Origin: Thoreauomyces humboldtii
Taxonomy: Eukaryota > Chytridiomycota > Chytridiomycetes > Spizellomycetales > Powellomycetaceae
Assembly: GCA_027596035.1 (NCBI GenBank)
Contig: JADGJA010000193.1
Location: 1 to 31,306 of the forward strand
Length of the DNA: 31,306 bases
Direction of reading: 5' to 3'
Shown here piece after piece: positions 7,343-17,227 of the stretch (position 1 is its first letter; each line of letters starts with the position of its first letter). Position numbers and translations under genes: made by a program. The notes below the pieces were generated by a model. It was not told where the DNA came from and did not search any database. It saw only the letters and a list, made by a program, of their open reading frames with translations.

Positions 7343-10002
7343 CTACATGACTGGTACAGGTGGCACATTCATTCTCTCCCATCCGTCACCATCGACCCCA
7401 TCTTCATCTGCCTCCAGCTCGCTATCCAAGCCTACCGACTCTTCCGCCTCACGTCTCCGTCTTCTCGCCTCATGGTTCCTCTCCGCAACCTCGAGTTCGC
7501 TCCACTCGCTCGCCACCGCCGCCTCCACGCCGCCGGACCTGACGGGCATCTTCCTGACAGCGCTCGCATGATGCGACAGTCTGGCAGTCCGCTTGCTCAG
7601 CAGCTTCTCCCTCAATCTCGCGATGGCATCGTCGTCGGACGCAGCAGCGGGGAGAGGCGAACTCCTCGCCGTGGCGGTCACCTTCTCCCGTCTCCGCTCC
7701 CGTCGCTCACTCCTCTGATCCACGATCTCCCCCATCTTCTTCTCGACCTCCCGTCCTTTCCGTCTTCGCTCCCTTCCGAACGCCACACGGCGCTTCTCTT
7801 CCTCTTCGGCGAGAGTCACCTTGGCGTTGAGGAGTCGTTCCTGGAGTTCGGCCACCGACATCTCCGAGAGGAGACCGAGGTGCGCCGTCTCGGTTGGATC
7901 TACGAGCTTGACGACGGTACCGACGGACGGCACGCGTTGTTCGAGGAGACGGATCTGGGCGATCAGATCCAGCTTGCGGGCCAGGTCAGCTAATCGGAGA
8001 GTCTCGGCTTCGGCGCGAAGGTTGTGGGTCTGCTGCGTCGTCTCGGCCGCTGTCGAACACGAACATAAAAGATCAGCATACCTCCCTCCTGAGTCCGATC
8101 GCAGTGGGAAGCAGATTGTGGAAAGGGGAACGCTAACCTTTCCGAGCATTGTCGTCCATGACCTTCTTCTTCGCCTTCTCGATCTCTCCTTGCATCCCTT
8201 GGATGGCGTCCCAACGCTTCCGGTTCTCGGCGTCTTGCTCCTTGCGTGTGGCTTCCGCCATCGTGCGAAGAGACTCTCGTTCAGCTAGGATCTCGGCCGC
8301 TCGTTCTCTGGCCAATGTATGGCCAGCATGATCTCGAGGTCAGCTTAGCGTTGCAGGAAATGCTGCGAAGACCCCACCAATCATACCGGTTCTCTTTCAA
8401 AAGCTCCTGCTTGGCCTCGAACGCATCTTCATGTATGAGTTGGATCTCCAGTCGTCGACGCTCCATCTCGATGCGTTTCTCTTCCGCCTCTGTCCGAGAT
8501 CGACGTGTTCAGAGATAAACGCTAGCCCCCACAAACGAGTCCAACTCGGGGCGAACCCCTCACCTTTCGCCTTCCCGACGTCACACCACTCTTTGAACTC
8601 TCCCCCATCCTTGAGTCCCATCTCGACCTCGTTCAGCCACACCTCCTCCTGCTTCCTCTGTCGGCGGACCAGAGCGTCTTCGCGGAGGATGGCCGCCGTC
8701 GTCAGCTTCACGGGGACCGTGTCCCGCAGGGTCGTCGGGACGGGACGGGTAAGTCGGGGACGGGGTGGAGAGGGTGGAGAAGGAGCTCGTGGTTGCGTGG
8801 ATGGTTTTCGGGAGAGAACGCTGAACTGGGTCAGATCGGATTTCGCGTACGTTTGCTAAAGGGTTCCGACAGGGTCAAGCTTCGGTAGGCGGAGGGTTTG
8901 CCAAAAAAAAAACCATCCTCCAACCTTCAGTTTCTCCCGGTTCTCCGCTTTGATCTTCTCGAGGGCTTCCCGGTCGCCCGTCCCTTGATAGACCGATCTC
9001 GGCACCGGTCGAGCCTGGGAATCCCCGTGCCCAAAGTCATCATCAGCGCGAGTATCATTTTTCTCCAACTCCCGATTCCCAGATTTTTCCCATGGTGCAT
9101 CTCTCCGTACCTTGACGACGTTCGCCACGATTTCGGTCGGAGCCGGCAACTTCCTCGGTCTTGGCACAGTCAACAAGAACGGTTCCGCCTCGGTCGGTTC
9201 CTTCCCGCTCTTCTTGACCGCCATGCCCTTGTTTCCCCTGTCCTCCAACTCGATCACCAGCCCTCTCCCTTGCTGCATGCACGCCAGGAGCGGATCTACG
9301 ATGGTCTCGCGGACCCATTCGGCGTCGAGGAGGGCGTTCCATGCGGTTCCGAGGTGGTTGGTCAATCGCGGGGCGTCGAAGACGAAGCGGGCGAACGGGG
9401 CTGTGGTGGAGGACGGGAAGCTGAGGAGGATGGCGCGGAGCTTGAAGAAGGTGATGTCCGTTAGACGGAAGAGGGCGAGGTAAAATAGAACTGATGATTT
9501 GGACAGAACGTGGGTGTGAGCCGAAGGTCCTAGGTACGAATACGTTTCTCACAGGTAGAGGGACTGTACCAGCGTAGAGATTGTATTCTGCACGAAGCAG
9601 GCGTTCCCCCGTCTCCGAATAAAATGAATTCAAAGCTACCTAGTACGCAACCACCAACACAACAGAAATCAATAACAGCTCGTAGTTGACCGTATCCCGT
9701 GCCGTCCCCCCGCATCACCGACAAACCTCCAAAGCCTTCCGATGCCTAACGCATCCATTCAGGACCTCACTGAGAAACACACGATCCCCTTCATCCGTCA
9801 CGTTTTCCTGTTCAAAGTACGTCTCCAGGATGTCCTCCTCCGGACGAACGAAAGGGCGTGAGACGTCGAGTCCGCCTGGATCACCGCGGGAGGAAGCATC
9901 GTGGGCGGAAGAGGATGAGGAGGAAGCTGCGCTGCGTGCGAATGCGTGGTGCTGTGAGAGAAGCGATCGGGAGTGCTGGACGAGGGACTTGTACTTTGAC
10001 AT
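7343..10002 (-). CDS. CFAP99: Cilia- and flagella-associated protein 99
   Basis: Exons in gene order are 10002..9727, 9639..9570, 9490..9111, 9014..8925, 8855..8564, 8489..8387, 8307..8138 and 8049..7343, giving 695 aa. The N-terminal half is helical, with LNGCVRHRKALEVALNSFY, then AEYNLYAVLFYLALFRLTD and a LGTAWNALLDAEWV segment. The middle has PTEAEPFLLTVPRPRKLPAP, like the PFNLTKPRP motif of the family, and then DTVPVKLTTAAILREDAL. The C-terminal half is a long charged coiled coil, with KLVDPTETAHLGLLSEMSVA followed by ELQERL. This order fits my knowledge of CFAP99, an axonemal protein of motile cilia. The 96-nt intron 9110..9015 is a multiple of three without stops, so simple frame calling would wrongly keep it. 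One intron starts GTTGGA and one GTTTGT, both weak. Start 10002 is preferred; an in-frame ATG at 10119 would add 39 residues. Confidence 0.75.
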
Positions 10003-10309
10003 GGTCTTTGCTTTTGTCCCTTTGTACATATACAGAAGCTGTCGGGGGGAGAACGAATCGACGCGAGAGCAACCAAAAACACTCCGCAAAGGGTGTGGCT
10101 GTGCCTCTTGATCGAACATCGCGAGTTTACCGAGACCCAGGTAAAGCGTGGATCAAGACCCACGGTACAAGAACCAGGTGACTGGAAGCAGAATACTCCC
10201 CCTTCCTCCTCGCAATGAGATTTCGTACCCATGCATCCTCCTCGCGTTTTGCATCTCGTTCATCGATCCATTCCAGAAAGGGGTTGCCGGAGGGGCTCCA
10301 CCCAGACAA
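10003..10309. other. Spacer between CFAP99 and the small acidic protein gene
   Basis: 307 bp separating two outward-facing genes, so a shared divergent promoter is possible. A minus-strand frame covers 10321..10127 and encodes a charged stretch (EWIDERDAKREEDAWVRNL) that looks protein-like. It overlaps the start of the plus-strand gene, and I could not assign it. Confidence 0.35.
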
Positions 10310-10788
10310 ATGCCGTACCACTACCCGCTGGCATCAGCACCCGGACCTCGCATGCTCCCAGGGAAGTCAAGCACAATGTGGTACAAACCTCTGTCCGTCG
10401 CAACGGTGCTGGACATTGCAGACGAGCGAGCTGCCCACCACACCGACCAGGTTTGCCCTCGGGCCATCGCCACTGTCATCTGTCATCCGTTGGAAAAACA
10501 GAGAGTGTCTGATCCCACCTTTCTCCTTCCCTAGCGTATAGAGCTGGAGTCACCGCAGCACTTGCCGCGAAGTCTGAACCCGAACAAGGGCCAGGAGACG
10601 GAGAAGGATCATGCACCGGTGCGCTCCACGTGGGTGCTTCGTGACCTCGTAGGTATGTTCTCATCGCCACTTTCTGTTTGCAGGACGAGGATTCCTCGTA
10701 CTACGGTGGAGATTCCGAGTCGGCAGACTCGGGCACAGAGGTCGGTGAGGAACTCTCCGAAGAGGACGGCGAGGACGAGGACCTTTAG
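10310..10788 (+). CDS. Small acidic protein of unknown function
   Basis: Proposed exons are 10310..10450, 10535..10618 and 10684..10788 (109 aa). Introns of 84 and 65 nt start GTTTGC and GTGCGC and end CTAG and GCAG. All joins are phase 0 and the frame closes at a TAG. The N-terminal part has MWYKPLSVATVLDIADE and the middle is polar. The last exon is strikingly acidic (GEELSEEDGEDEDL at the end) with few basic residues, which argues for real coding. I do not recognise a family. The 5' end is uncertain: a CAG acceptor at about 10276 keeps the same frame open, so a first exon may lie further left. Downstream it is convergent with the folylpolyglutamate synthase gene. Confidence 0.45.
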
Positions 10789-10954
10789 AAGACAAGCACA
10801 TCAGGACCAACCACTTGCGCTGAGATCGAAGCAACAGTAGAGGGGGTATCATATTAACATATAATATTTTTGTCGAGTCAAGCCTCAATATACGAGGGGA
10901 CTATCGTAACCGTTACTATCTATCCATGCCGAACACTGTGCATCACCCTCCTTT

Positions 10955-13082
10955 CTATCGGACCTCTGCCTTGAGGACCGTCAAGAGTCCACCGATGAGG
11001 TACAGACTCCCCGTGACCAGCACGCGAGGCGTCCTCGTCTCGTCCGCCGCAGCGTACTCTCCCACGCTCTGCACCGCATCCTCGATGCTCGCGTGGATCT
11101 CCACGGGCGGTTGCACGCCCGCTGGGTTCTCAGACACTAACGTCGTCCACGCTTGAGCGAGCTCCTTCTGCACCGTCAGCTCACTGTCCTGGAAGACCGT
11201 GTGGTTGACTTGGTCGGTAGCTGCAAGAAAGCGAGGGATGAGTCGGAGCTGCTGCGCAACCATGTTTCTCCAGCCAACTCACGAGCGTCAGCGGATCCCG
11301 GACGGTACGCGTCGTTGGTGCAGAATATCACGCGCGAGAATGGCACAGAGGTCTTGTGTAGTTGCGAGAGTGCTTTCAGGAGGACCAGACCGTCGCGGCC
11401 TTTCGTGCAGTTGAAGATCAAGATCTGCGCTTTCGACCTGTAAGAAGTCACTCAGAGTGAGCTTTCTCGACGCATCGGCGCTTCGTGCAGTTTCCAAACC
11501 ACAAACCTGGCCTGCTCGTCCAAGGCGTGGAACTCGTCGGAGTACCAATCGGCGCAGACTTTCATGCTTTCCTTCGTGTGGGCACCATCGAGATACCACG
11601 TTACGGTCGGGAACTTGGGCGCCAAATAGATCTGGGCGCGACCTGGCCAGTTGGACTTCTTGAGTCCGACTGTAATAGCCTCCTCTTCGCCCTTAATCAA
11701 GGCCCCGCTCTTTTGTCGCTGCAAGATCCACTCTTTGCAGAGAGCTACCGCCAGGGCTCCGTTCACCCGTTGATACGCGCCAGGCATGCCTACTCTCGGT
11801 ACCAGATGAGCCTTGGAAAAAAATTGCATGCAGAAAACTCTTGACATACCTAGGTCTCGCTTCTGCATATCCGCGACCTGAGCGTCCGTGATGTGATGCA
11901 GCGCTCCCGCCTTGATTTGGCAAACGAGAGATCAGTCCACGCACGTCCGCATCCGAAATTCCCAGCACAGATCCCAGCGCATACATGCAGTTCCCTAGCC
12001 CTGTGTTCCAGCACCGGCTCCATGTCTTCAGTCTGCTTGACGGTATAGCAAGGCACGCCAAACTTCATGATGCCAGCCTTGTGCCATGCAATCTCTGGCA
12101 ACGAGGTGCCGAGGAGAGGAACGTGGTCGAAGCCAAGGGACGTGATGCCGCAGACGACAGGCTTCTCGATCACGTTCGTAGAATCGTAGGTTCCTCCCAT
12201 CCCAACCTCGAGCACCGCAACGTCCACCTTTTGAGAACGATGAGATTCCGGTTATTTTCCGCGGGTGGGCCCCCATATGACCCTTACCTTCTCCTGCGTA
12301 AAGGCGTGCAAGGCCATCAACGTCAAGAACCGAAAGTACTGAGGTTTGATGGGATACTCCCCAGCGACGGCAACCTCCTTTGTCCTTTCCAACGCATCCC
12401 AGACCTCGAAAAAGTACTTTGCAAACAACTCCTTGGCGATCGGAGCGCCATCGATTCGGAGTCGTTCACGAGCTTCGATCAGATGCGGTGACGTAAACAG
12501 TCCCGTCTTCAACGATCGTTCCACGTTCCCGTCTTCGTTCCCGTCCGAGTTCACCGTCCTCATACGTCGGACGATCGATTCGCAGATGGCCGAGGTGGAC
12601 CCCTTTCCTTTGGTTCCCGCCACGTGGATCACGTTCAAGGCGTTGAGGTCGGAGACCTGATCGGAAACGGCCAAGTATGGCGTTTAAGTCGACAAGTGCC
12701 CTTTCGTGGATTGAAAGCGGTCTCTCCCCCCGTCGCACCTTGTAACCGATACGTTCCACGTACGACCGCATTTCCGGGATGCTTCGTTGGTTCATGGAGG
12801 CGCCTGCCTTCCTGAGGATCTCGAGGGTTTTGGCGTTGGTCTGAAGGCTGTTGAGAGCATCGACGGCGGCCTATGGCAGGGATCCATCAGCCGGGTTTCC
12901 GTCTGGAAACGGTCGAGGAGATGACTCGCCTCATAGTTGCGAGTTGGGGAGGAGGTTGTCATCGTTCGTCTGAGGAGGAAAGGCACGTGGAGGAGCGACA
13001 ACAATCGAGAGAAAGACGGATTGTTGGATCGAGCAGAAGAATGGCTCCTGAGCGCTGTGTATGCTGTTCTCTGCAGAGGCAT
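10955..13082 (-). CDS. MET7: Folylpolyglutamate synthase
   Basis: Exons in gene order are 13082..12930, 12870..12739, 12656..12288, 12227..11985, 11910..11850, 11792..11507, 11437..11283 and 11220..10955, giving 554 aa. The enzyme adds gamma-linked glutamates to tetrahydrofolates, using ATP, so that folates are retained and bind better. Visible motifs are AAVDALNSLQTNAKTLEIL, the phosphate loop HVAGTKGKGST, GLFTSPHL, VLEVGMGG, SLGFDHVPLLG, GMPGAYQRVNGALAVAL, WYLDGAHTKESM and RVLVTGSLYLIGGLL. The first 40 residues are Arg/Ser/Leu-rich with no acidic residue, like a mitochondrial presequence. Met41 (MTTSSPTRNYE, codon at 12962) could start a cytosolic form, as known for this enzyme in other eukaryotes. 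Intron 1 (12929..12871) appears to be GC-AG, because only that join restores NYE|AAVDALNSL. The short exon 11910..11850 and its neighbours are the least certain joins. Confidence 0.92.
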
Positions 13083-13568
13083 TCAGCAGCTGGTCCTACT
13101 AATAGGTCCAGTGCCCTTTGGGCGAGAGTGATGCGGTGATGCGGTGAGTGGGTGAGTGAGCGAGTTGCTGCACGTGTCAAAAGTGAACAGCTGCGCCATG
13201 TTCGCTTTCGGGATCACCGGAAAAGCCTTGACGAGGTGGACTCCTTCCCATCGCTTCTAAACTACATGGAGGCAACGGGCTAGGAATGCTCTTCGGGTGA
13301 CTGACGCTATAGCAGTGCCCGGGTGCGATCACCGTCTTTGGTCCACAGGCAGTGCCAAGCAGCATTGGCACAGTTGCTCTAAAGTCAAGAAGATGGACCG
13401 CGCTGCTTCCAAAAACTAGAATCCCGGGGTTTGCTGCCCAAAGGTGAAGAAGAACACCGTATGAAAGATGCACGTGGCATATGATTGTATGTACTTCCCA
13501 CGTCTCCCTCCCTCGCCCGTCCAATGCAGCAGAGCCAAGGGCAAAACGCTGTCGAGTCCAGTGGAGGA
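13083..13568. other. Intergenic spacer upstream of FPGS
   Basis: 486 bp between the FPGS start codon and the stop of the next minus-strand gene. CACGTG hexamers occur at 13171-13176, about 90 bp before the FPGS ATG, and at 13471-13476. A GATGCGGTGATGCGGTGAGTGGGTGAGTGAG run near 13130 is a short imperfect repeat. Open frames here show no family resemblance. Confidence 0.35.
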
Positions 13569-14529
13569 TCACGAGAAGCTTTCTTGTTCCTGCTAGAAGA
13601 TCACCATGAGAAATATGATCATGTGTGTATAGCAAAGGAAAAGAACGTACCATCGGTGTGCTGACCAGCTTGATGTTGGAGATGATGTCGTAACTTCGGT
13701 TCTGGTTCTGTCCTGCAGCGATCTTGTCGAACGAGACGCGGTTGGCGGCCCGACTTCCGAATCCACCCACCTCTCCGACCTGGTAACCTGCGACAGGAAG
13801 CTCTCTTGAGTGCGCCATGATCTCTGACGAGCCATCACACATGCTCGGCACACGCACCCGTGATGATGTCGAATCGCTTTCCACCATCCTCCTGCACGTT
13901 CTTCCTGACCCTGTACTGAGCCCACCCTCCATCCGTCGCCGTCTGCGCCCTCTGCTCCCCGCCGCCGATCCCACCCCCTATCTTCCTCGATCCCGCCGAG
14001 CTAGGCGTGTAGAGGGCGCCCGCACCGTCGTTCGGTGCGCTCTTGTTGCCAGCCACGGGGAGCTTGGCGGCGCTCCTGAGCCATTCGGCGTAGTTGTGCG
14101 ATCGGTAGGAATCTCGGTAGTTGGTGTGAGGTGGTTCCTGACCCAGAGGCTTCTTGTTCCACCACTCTCCTGCGTGACGAGCCTTCCCTTTGTTCTTCTC
14201 GTACTCGAACCGTTCTTCCTTCAGTACCGCTTTCACCTGTGGAACAGCGGGTTCAGTGGGGTTGGAAGGAGCGGGGGTGGGGGCTCGGGATGCCCTACGT
14301 CGTGAGGCTTGTACGATGCCCGTGCTGGTAGAAAAGAGTGCATGAGCGATAGGTTTCTGAGCTTTCTGGACCATGGTAAGGCCTACCTGTTGATGCATTG
14401 GGCGAGTCGGTGAAAGCTCTGGCCTGTCAAGAAGTGGGATGAGTCGGTCGGTTGGAACCCTCATGTCACGTACGAGGCGATTACCTCCTTTGCTTGCCTT
14501 GTCTCGAGGTATACGCGACCGAATGACAT
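13569..14529 (-). CDS. Unrecognised protein with two similar D-I-I-S/T motifs
   Basis: Secure exons are 14529..14485 (MSFGRVYLETRQAKE), a long exon ending at 13858, 13787..13651 and 13592..13569. A small exon ending at 14387 sits between the first two. Its start is either 14423, joined to 14307, or 14418, joined to 14324; both keep the frame and give about 230 aa. The body has a basic PT-rich stretch, an aromatic-rich segment (GEWWNKKPLGQEPPHTNYR, then DSYRSHNYAEWL) and a Gly-rich loop. Two related segments follow, GGKRFDIITG and QNRSYDIISN, about 45 residues apart. The Tyr/Asn/Trp-rich, low-hydrophobicity style resembles small ciliary microtubule-associated proteins, but I cannot name a family, so that is only a guess. 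The last exon adds just QEQESFS. Confidence 0.6.
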
Positions 14530-15022
14530 GATTTTCGGAGATGGTCTGCTACGTCGGAAAAGGCTGTGAGTGAGGTCCAGTACGGCGAGAATCCCGGCCG
14601 TCGGAGCAGCGAACAGAGAAAGAGATCGCTGTCAAACGTTTTGTTTTCTTGATTACGTAATTCCGCTGCCCCTCTCTCTTAGATTCGTCGAAATTCCATT
14701 GCGGATCTGAAAGCGAGGGAGGGGGCGGCGGGGGGCTGTACACGTCGAATCTCGAGGTCAGGCCCACTAAGGAGGTAGGGGGCGGGGGAAGCTCGTACAG
14801 TATCATACAAACTGTAGTCAGCCAAAACCGCCTTCACAAACGACATCGACAAGCCAGTAATCGGGAAAGAAGGGAAGAGTTAACGTCGAAGTACGGGGGG
14901 CTATGGGCGGCGGGAAGAGTGGTAACGACTAATTCGTATCCCGTTATCGTTTCCACGTCGAAGAAGGTGGTAATTCCAGTGCCTCGGCGGTCAACCGCAA
15001 TCGCCGCGAGCCAAAAGAAAGC
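14530..15022. other. Intergenic spacer between the unrecognised gene and tRNA-Asn
   Basis: 493 bp presumably carrying the promoter of the gene that starts at 14529. There is a G-rich, C-poor stretch at 14715-14795. No further gene was recognised. A minus-strand frame at 14549-14806 is proline-rich and unlike its neighbours. Confidence 0.35.
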
Positions 15023-15095
15023 GCACCCGGGCAGGGTTGAACTGCCGACCTTCCGATTAACAGTCGGACGCTCTAGCCAACTGAGCCACGGGAGC
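15023..15095 (-). tRNA. tRNA-Asn (anticodon GTT)
   Basis: The 73-nt cloverleaf reads, on the minus strand, acceptor GCTCCCG, D-arm GCTC/GAGC, anticodon arm TCCGA-CTGTTAA-TCGGA with anticodon GTT, a 5-nt variable loop and a T-arm GGCAG-TTCAACC-CTGCC. There is no intron. The A and B boxes are recognisable, and a T4 run lies just past the 3' end (AAAA on the plus strand at 15013-15016), a Pol III terminator. The 3' acceptor strand is CGGGTGC, leaving a T-T mismatch at pair 3:70; all other stems pair perfectly. The gene is probably functional but slightly unusual. Confidence 0.92.
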
Positions 15096-15633
15096 ATTTG
15101 GTGTTAGTTCTGGTAAATTTTGCATTTGTCTACCTGTATAGCCTTGCTCCGCTGTCGAAAATCACCAAAGTTTTGCAGCCGTATCCATTCTTGCCTTGTT
15201 CGAGCCTGCGATATAAGGACTGATCAACAACTCAGCTTTCCAAACGAAGATTCCGGATATCAGCGACTCACGGAGTCACGGTGCCCCGGTTTGGCAGGCT
15301 TTAAAGTCCTTCCCCAAACTCACTGTATCCGTCATGGCCGGTTGGATCTCGGCGAGAAGATCCTAGTGGATATGAATCGATGCGAGCGTACGTATGCGTA
15401 TCGCATCGTCTGATTGTCCCTAGAGCTGATGGTGGCCAAAGCACAGATGGCAAGCGTTCAGCAAGTGAGAGCACCTGTCGAGAGCTGACCGAGCGGCTCG
15501 GGAGTCGGCCGTGCGAGTCTGATGAGTGTCAGAGTAGAAACCTGAGCTGGATTCCATCTGTTGGACACGATATTTGAGTTCTGATTACAAAACGGGGGTG
15601 CTCTAACTTCGATCTCTACCCTTGTCTCCACTC
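15096..15633. other. Intergenic spacer between tRNA-Asn and the expansin-like gene
   Basis: 538 bp. It holds the upstream side of the tRNA gene and the 3' end of the expansin-like gene. Frames here are short and show no recognisable domain. I see no repeat or structured element of note. Confidence 0.35.
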
Positions 15634-16439
15634 TCACAGCTCCCCTTCCGCCCCGTCTGCTCTCCTCAACTTCCTGCCAGCCAAAAGAGCTTTGGCGGCA
15701 ATTACAGCGTCAGCTGCTACTTTGTCCACCAGGAACGTCGTATCTGCCACCAGCGTATCGCAACTGACGACCTGCCATGTCACGGCCGGCAGCGCACCCA
15801 CGGTCTCTGCCTCCGTCCAAGTGTCTATTCCCGGAAGGGCCGGGGAGTCGAACAACCTGGCGAACGCCGAGTGGGCGACGTCTACGCCGTTGACTGGACA
15901 TCCTGGACATGAGTCGACGATCTGAACCATCGTCTTGGTGCCGAGTGTCGGGTAGGTGATCATGAGACAGGTCCCGCAGACGACAGAGGGTCCTATCAGT
16001 TGAAACTGGGCGCTGTTCTGGACAGCAGGAAACCCATTTGTGGGTCAGAGCTCCCAAACTTTCTCGCATGAGCGTCGACAGTCCTCACCAGTGCAGCGAA
16101 GCGGTTGAAGTTTTTGGGAATCAGGGGGCCGGTGGTCGCCCAGAATTGATTGTAACAAGCGCCGTACCATCCACCGTTTTGTGGGCCGAGAGGCGGCGGA
16201 TCGGATCCTCCCTGCAAGGTTTTATCTGTTTCCGCGAACCGTAGGAAATCTGAGAACCGACATCGGACACGCAACTACAATCAATCAGTCAGCTTACATC
16301 CGTCGCCATAGTAAGTTAATCGACCAGTTGCAGATGCACCAATCGTCCAATCGCGGCGACTGAGGGTGCTCCGGGTGCCGGCCGATACACTGCACGTCGT
16401 AGCAGCCAAAAATGCGAGAAGTAGATAGAAGGTGGTCAT
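15634..16439 (-). CDS. Secreted expansin-like protein with RlpA-type double-psi beta-barrel
   Basis: Exons in gene order are 16439..16298, 16225..16089 and 16017..15634, giving 220 aa. The N-terminus MTTFYLLLAFLAATTCSVSA is a clear signal peptide. After ATGRLTYYGDG, the typical opening of the DPBB fold, come GGWYGACYNQFW, VVCGTCLMITYP and TMVQIVDSCPGCPVNGVDVA. These give the paired cysteines and the conserved Asp of loosenin/expansin-like DPBB proteins. Such proteins loosen or bind polysaccharide walls, chitin or cellulose, without hydrolysis. No carbohydrate-binding C-terminal domain is present; the tail is Ala/Lys/Arg-rich. The first intron is given as 72 nt (16297..16226); a nearer acceptor at 16250 also keeps frame and would add eight residues. 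Intron 2 is 71 nt. Confidence 0.82.
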
Positions 16440-17227
16440 CGCGGGATTTTGTCGGAAGCGCGGGAAACTCGGTGCGCGCGACGGACGGACGTTGCCAGAC
16501 TTATATGATGAGATCTGCCTTGGAAGATGGGGGTCGCTGCTTAACGACGAGGAATGTGTCTTTGTTGAGTGGGTGGGGGAAGGAGGAAGATCTAGGCAGG
16601 AGAGAAGGTTTTGGCGCGCACTTGACGCGCATTCAATCCGTTGCTGCGCAATCATGCTCCCCTGACGGTGCGCCACGCCTCTGCCCTTCAACGTGGTAGT
16701 CAATGGTTTGGTTTTTACTTTGTGTTGAACCATGGGAAACTGGTTCATGACCAAACCTAATCTCATGACGGGATTGCCTGACGCTTACCAACACGATCTT
16801 GCAGTCGTGCCACACGTCATAGTAGGGACTTACTTACTCGAAGTGGTCTACGCACAGTACGATCAAATAGCAAGTCGCGAAAGTGCGTTTAGGACGGTAC
16901 TGCTGTGGAAGCTTATTCCACGTCTCACCCTACAAGGCCACTGCAAGGTCGGTTTTGCTTCGTTCGATGAGGCCATCATCGCTTCAGCGTCCTGTCGTGG
17001 ATGGATATGGATGTCCGTCTAACGCAACCCTGCGGCATCTTCTACAGGCAGCGGCGAATAGCGTGCTCATCTTCGCAACTTTCCGGCATCGTCCGAGGAC
17101 GAAAAGAATTGCGTTCATCAAAGTTGCCACAACTGCCTCAATTTTCGTGCAACTTGGAGATGAAGTAACTGTCGTAAAAGTGGTCTGGTCAGCATATCTT
17201 CGAAACGCCGATGCGCACGGATGACAC
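16440..17227. other. Intergenic spacer with TATA-like element and nested palindrome
   Basis: 788 bp upstream of the expansin-like gene. On the minus strand an ATATAA box lies at 16506..16501, about 60 bp before the start codon. At 16705-16757 two inverted repeats are nested: GGTTTGGT/ACCAAACC outside and TGAACCA/TGGTTCA inside. A plus-strand frame at 16732-17022 has an ATG but no resemblance to a known protein. Confidence 0.4.

Noticed and set aside
16732..17022. 96-codon plus-strand frame between the expansin-like and PEBP genes
   Set aside because: No domain, no splice signals and no codon bias like the neighbours; it also covers the nested palindrome.
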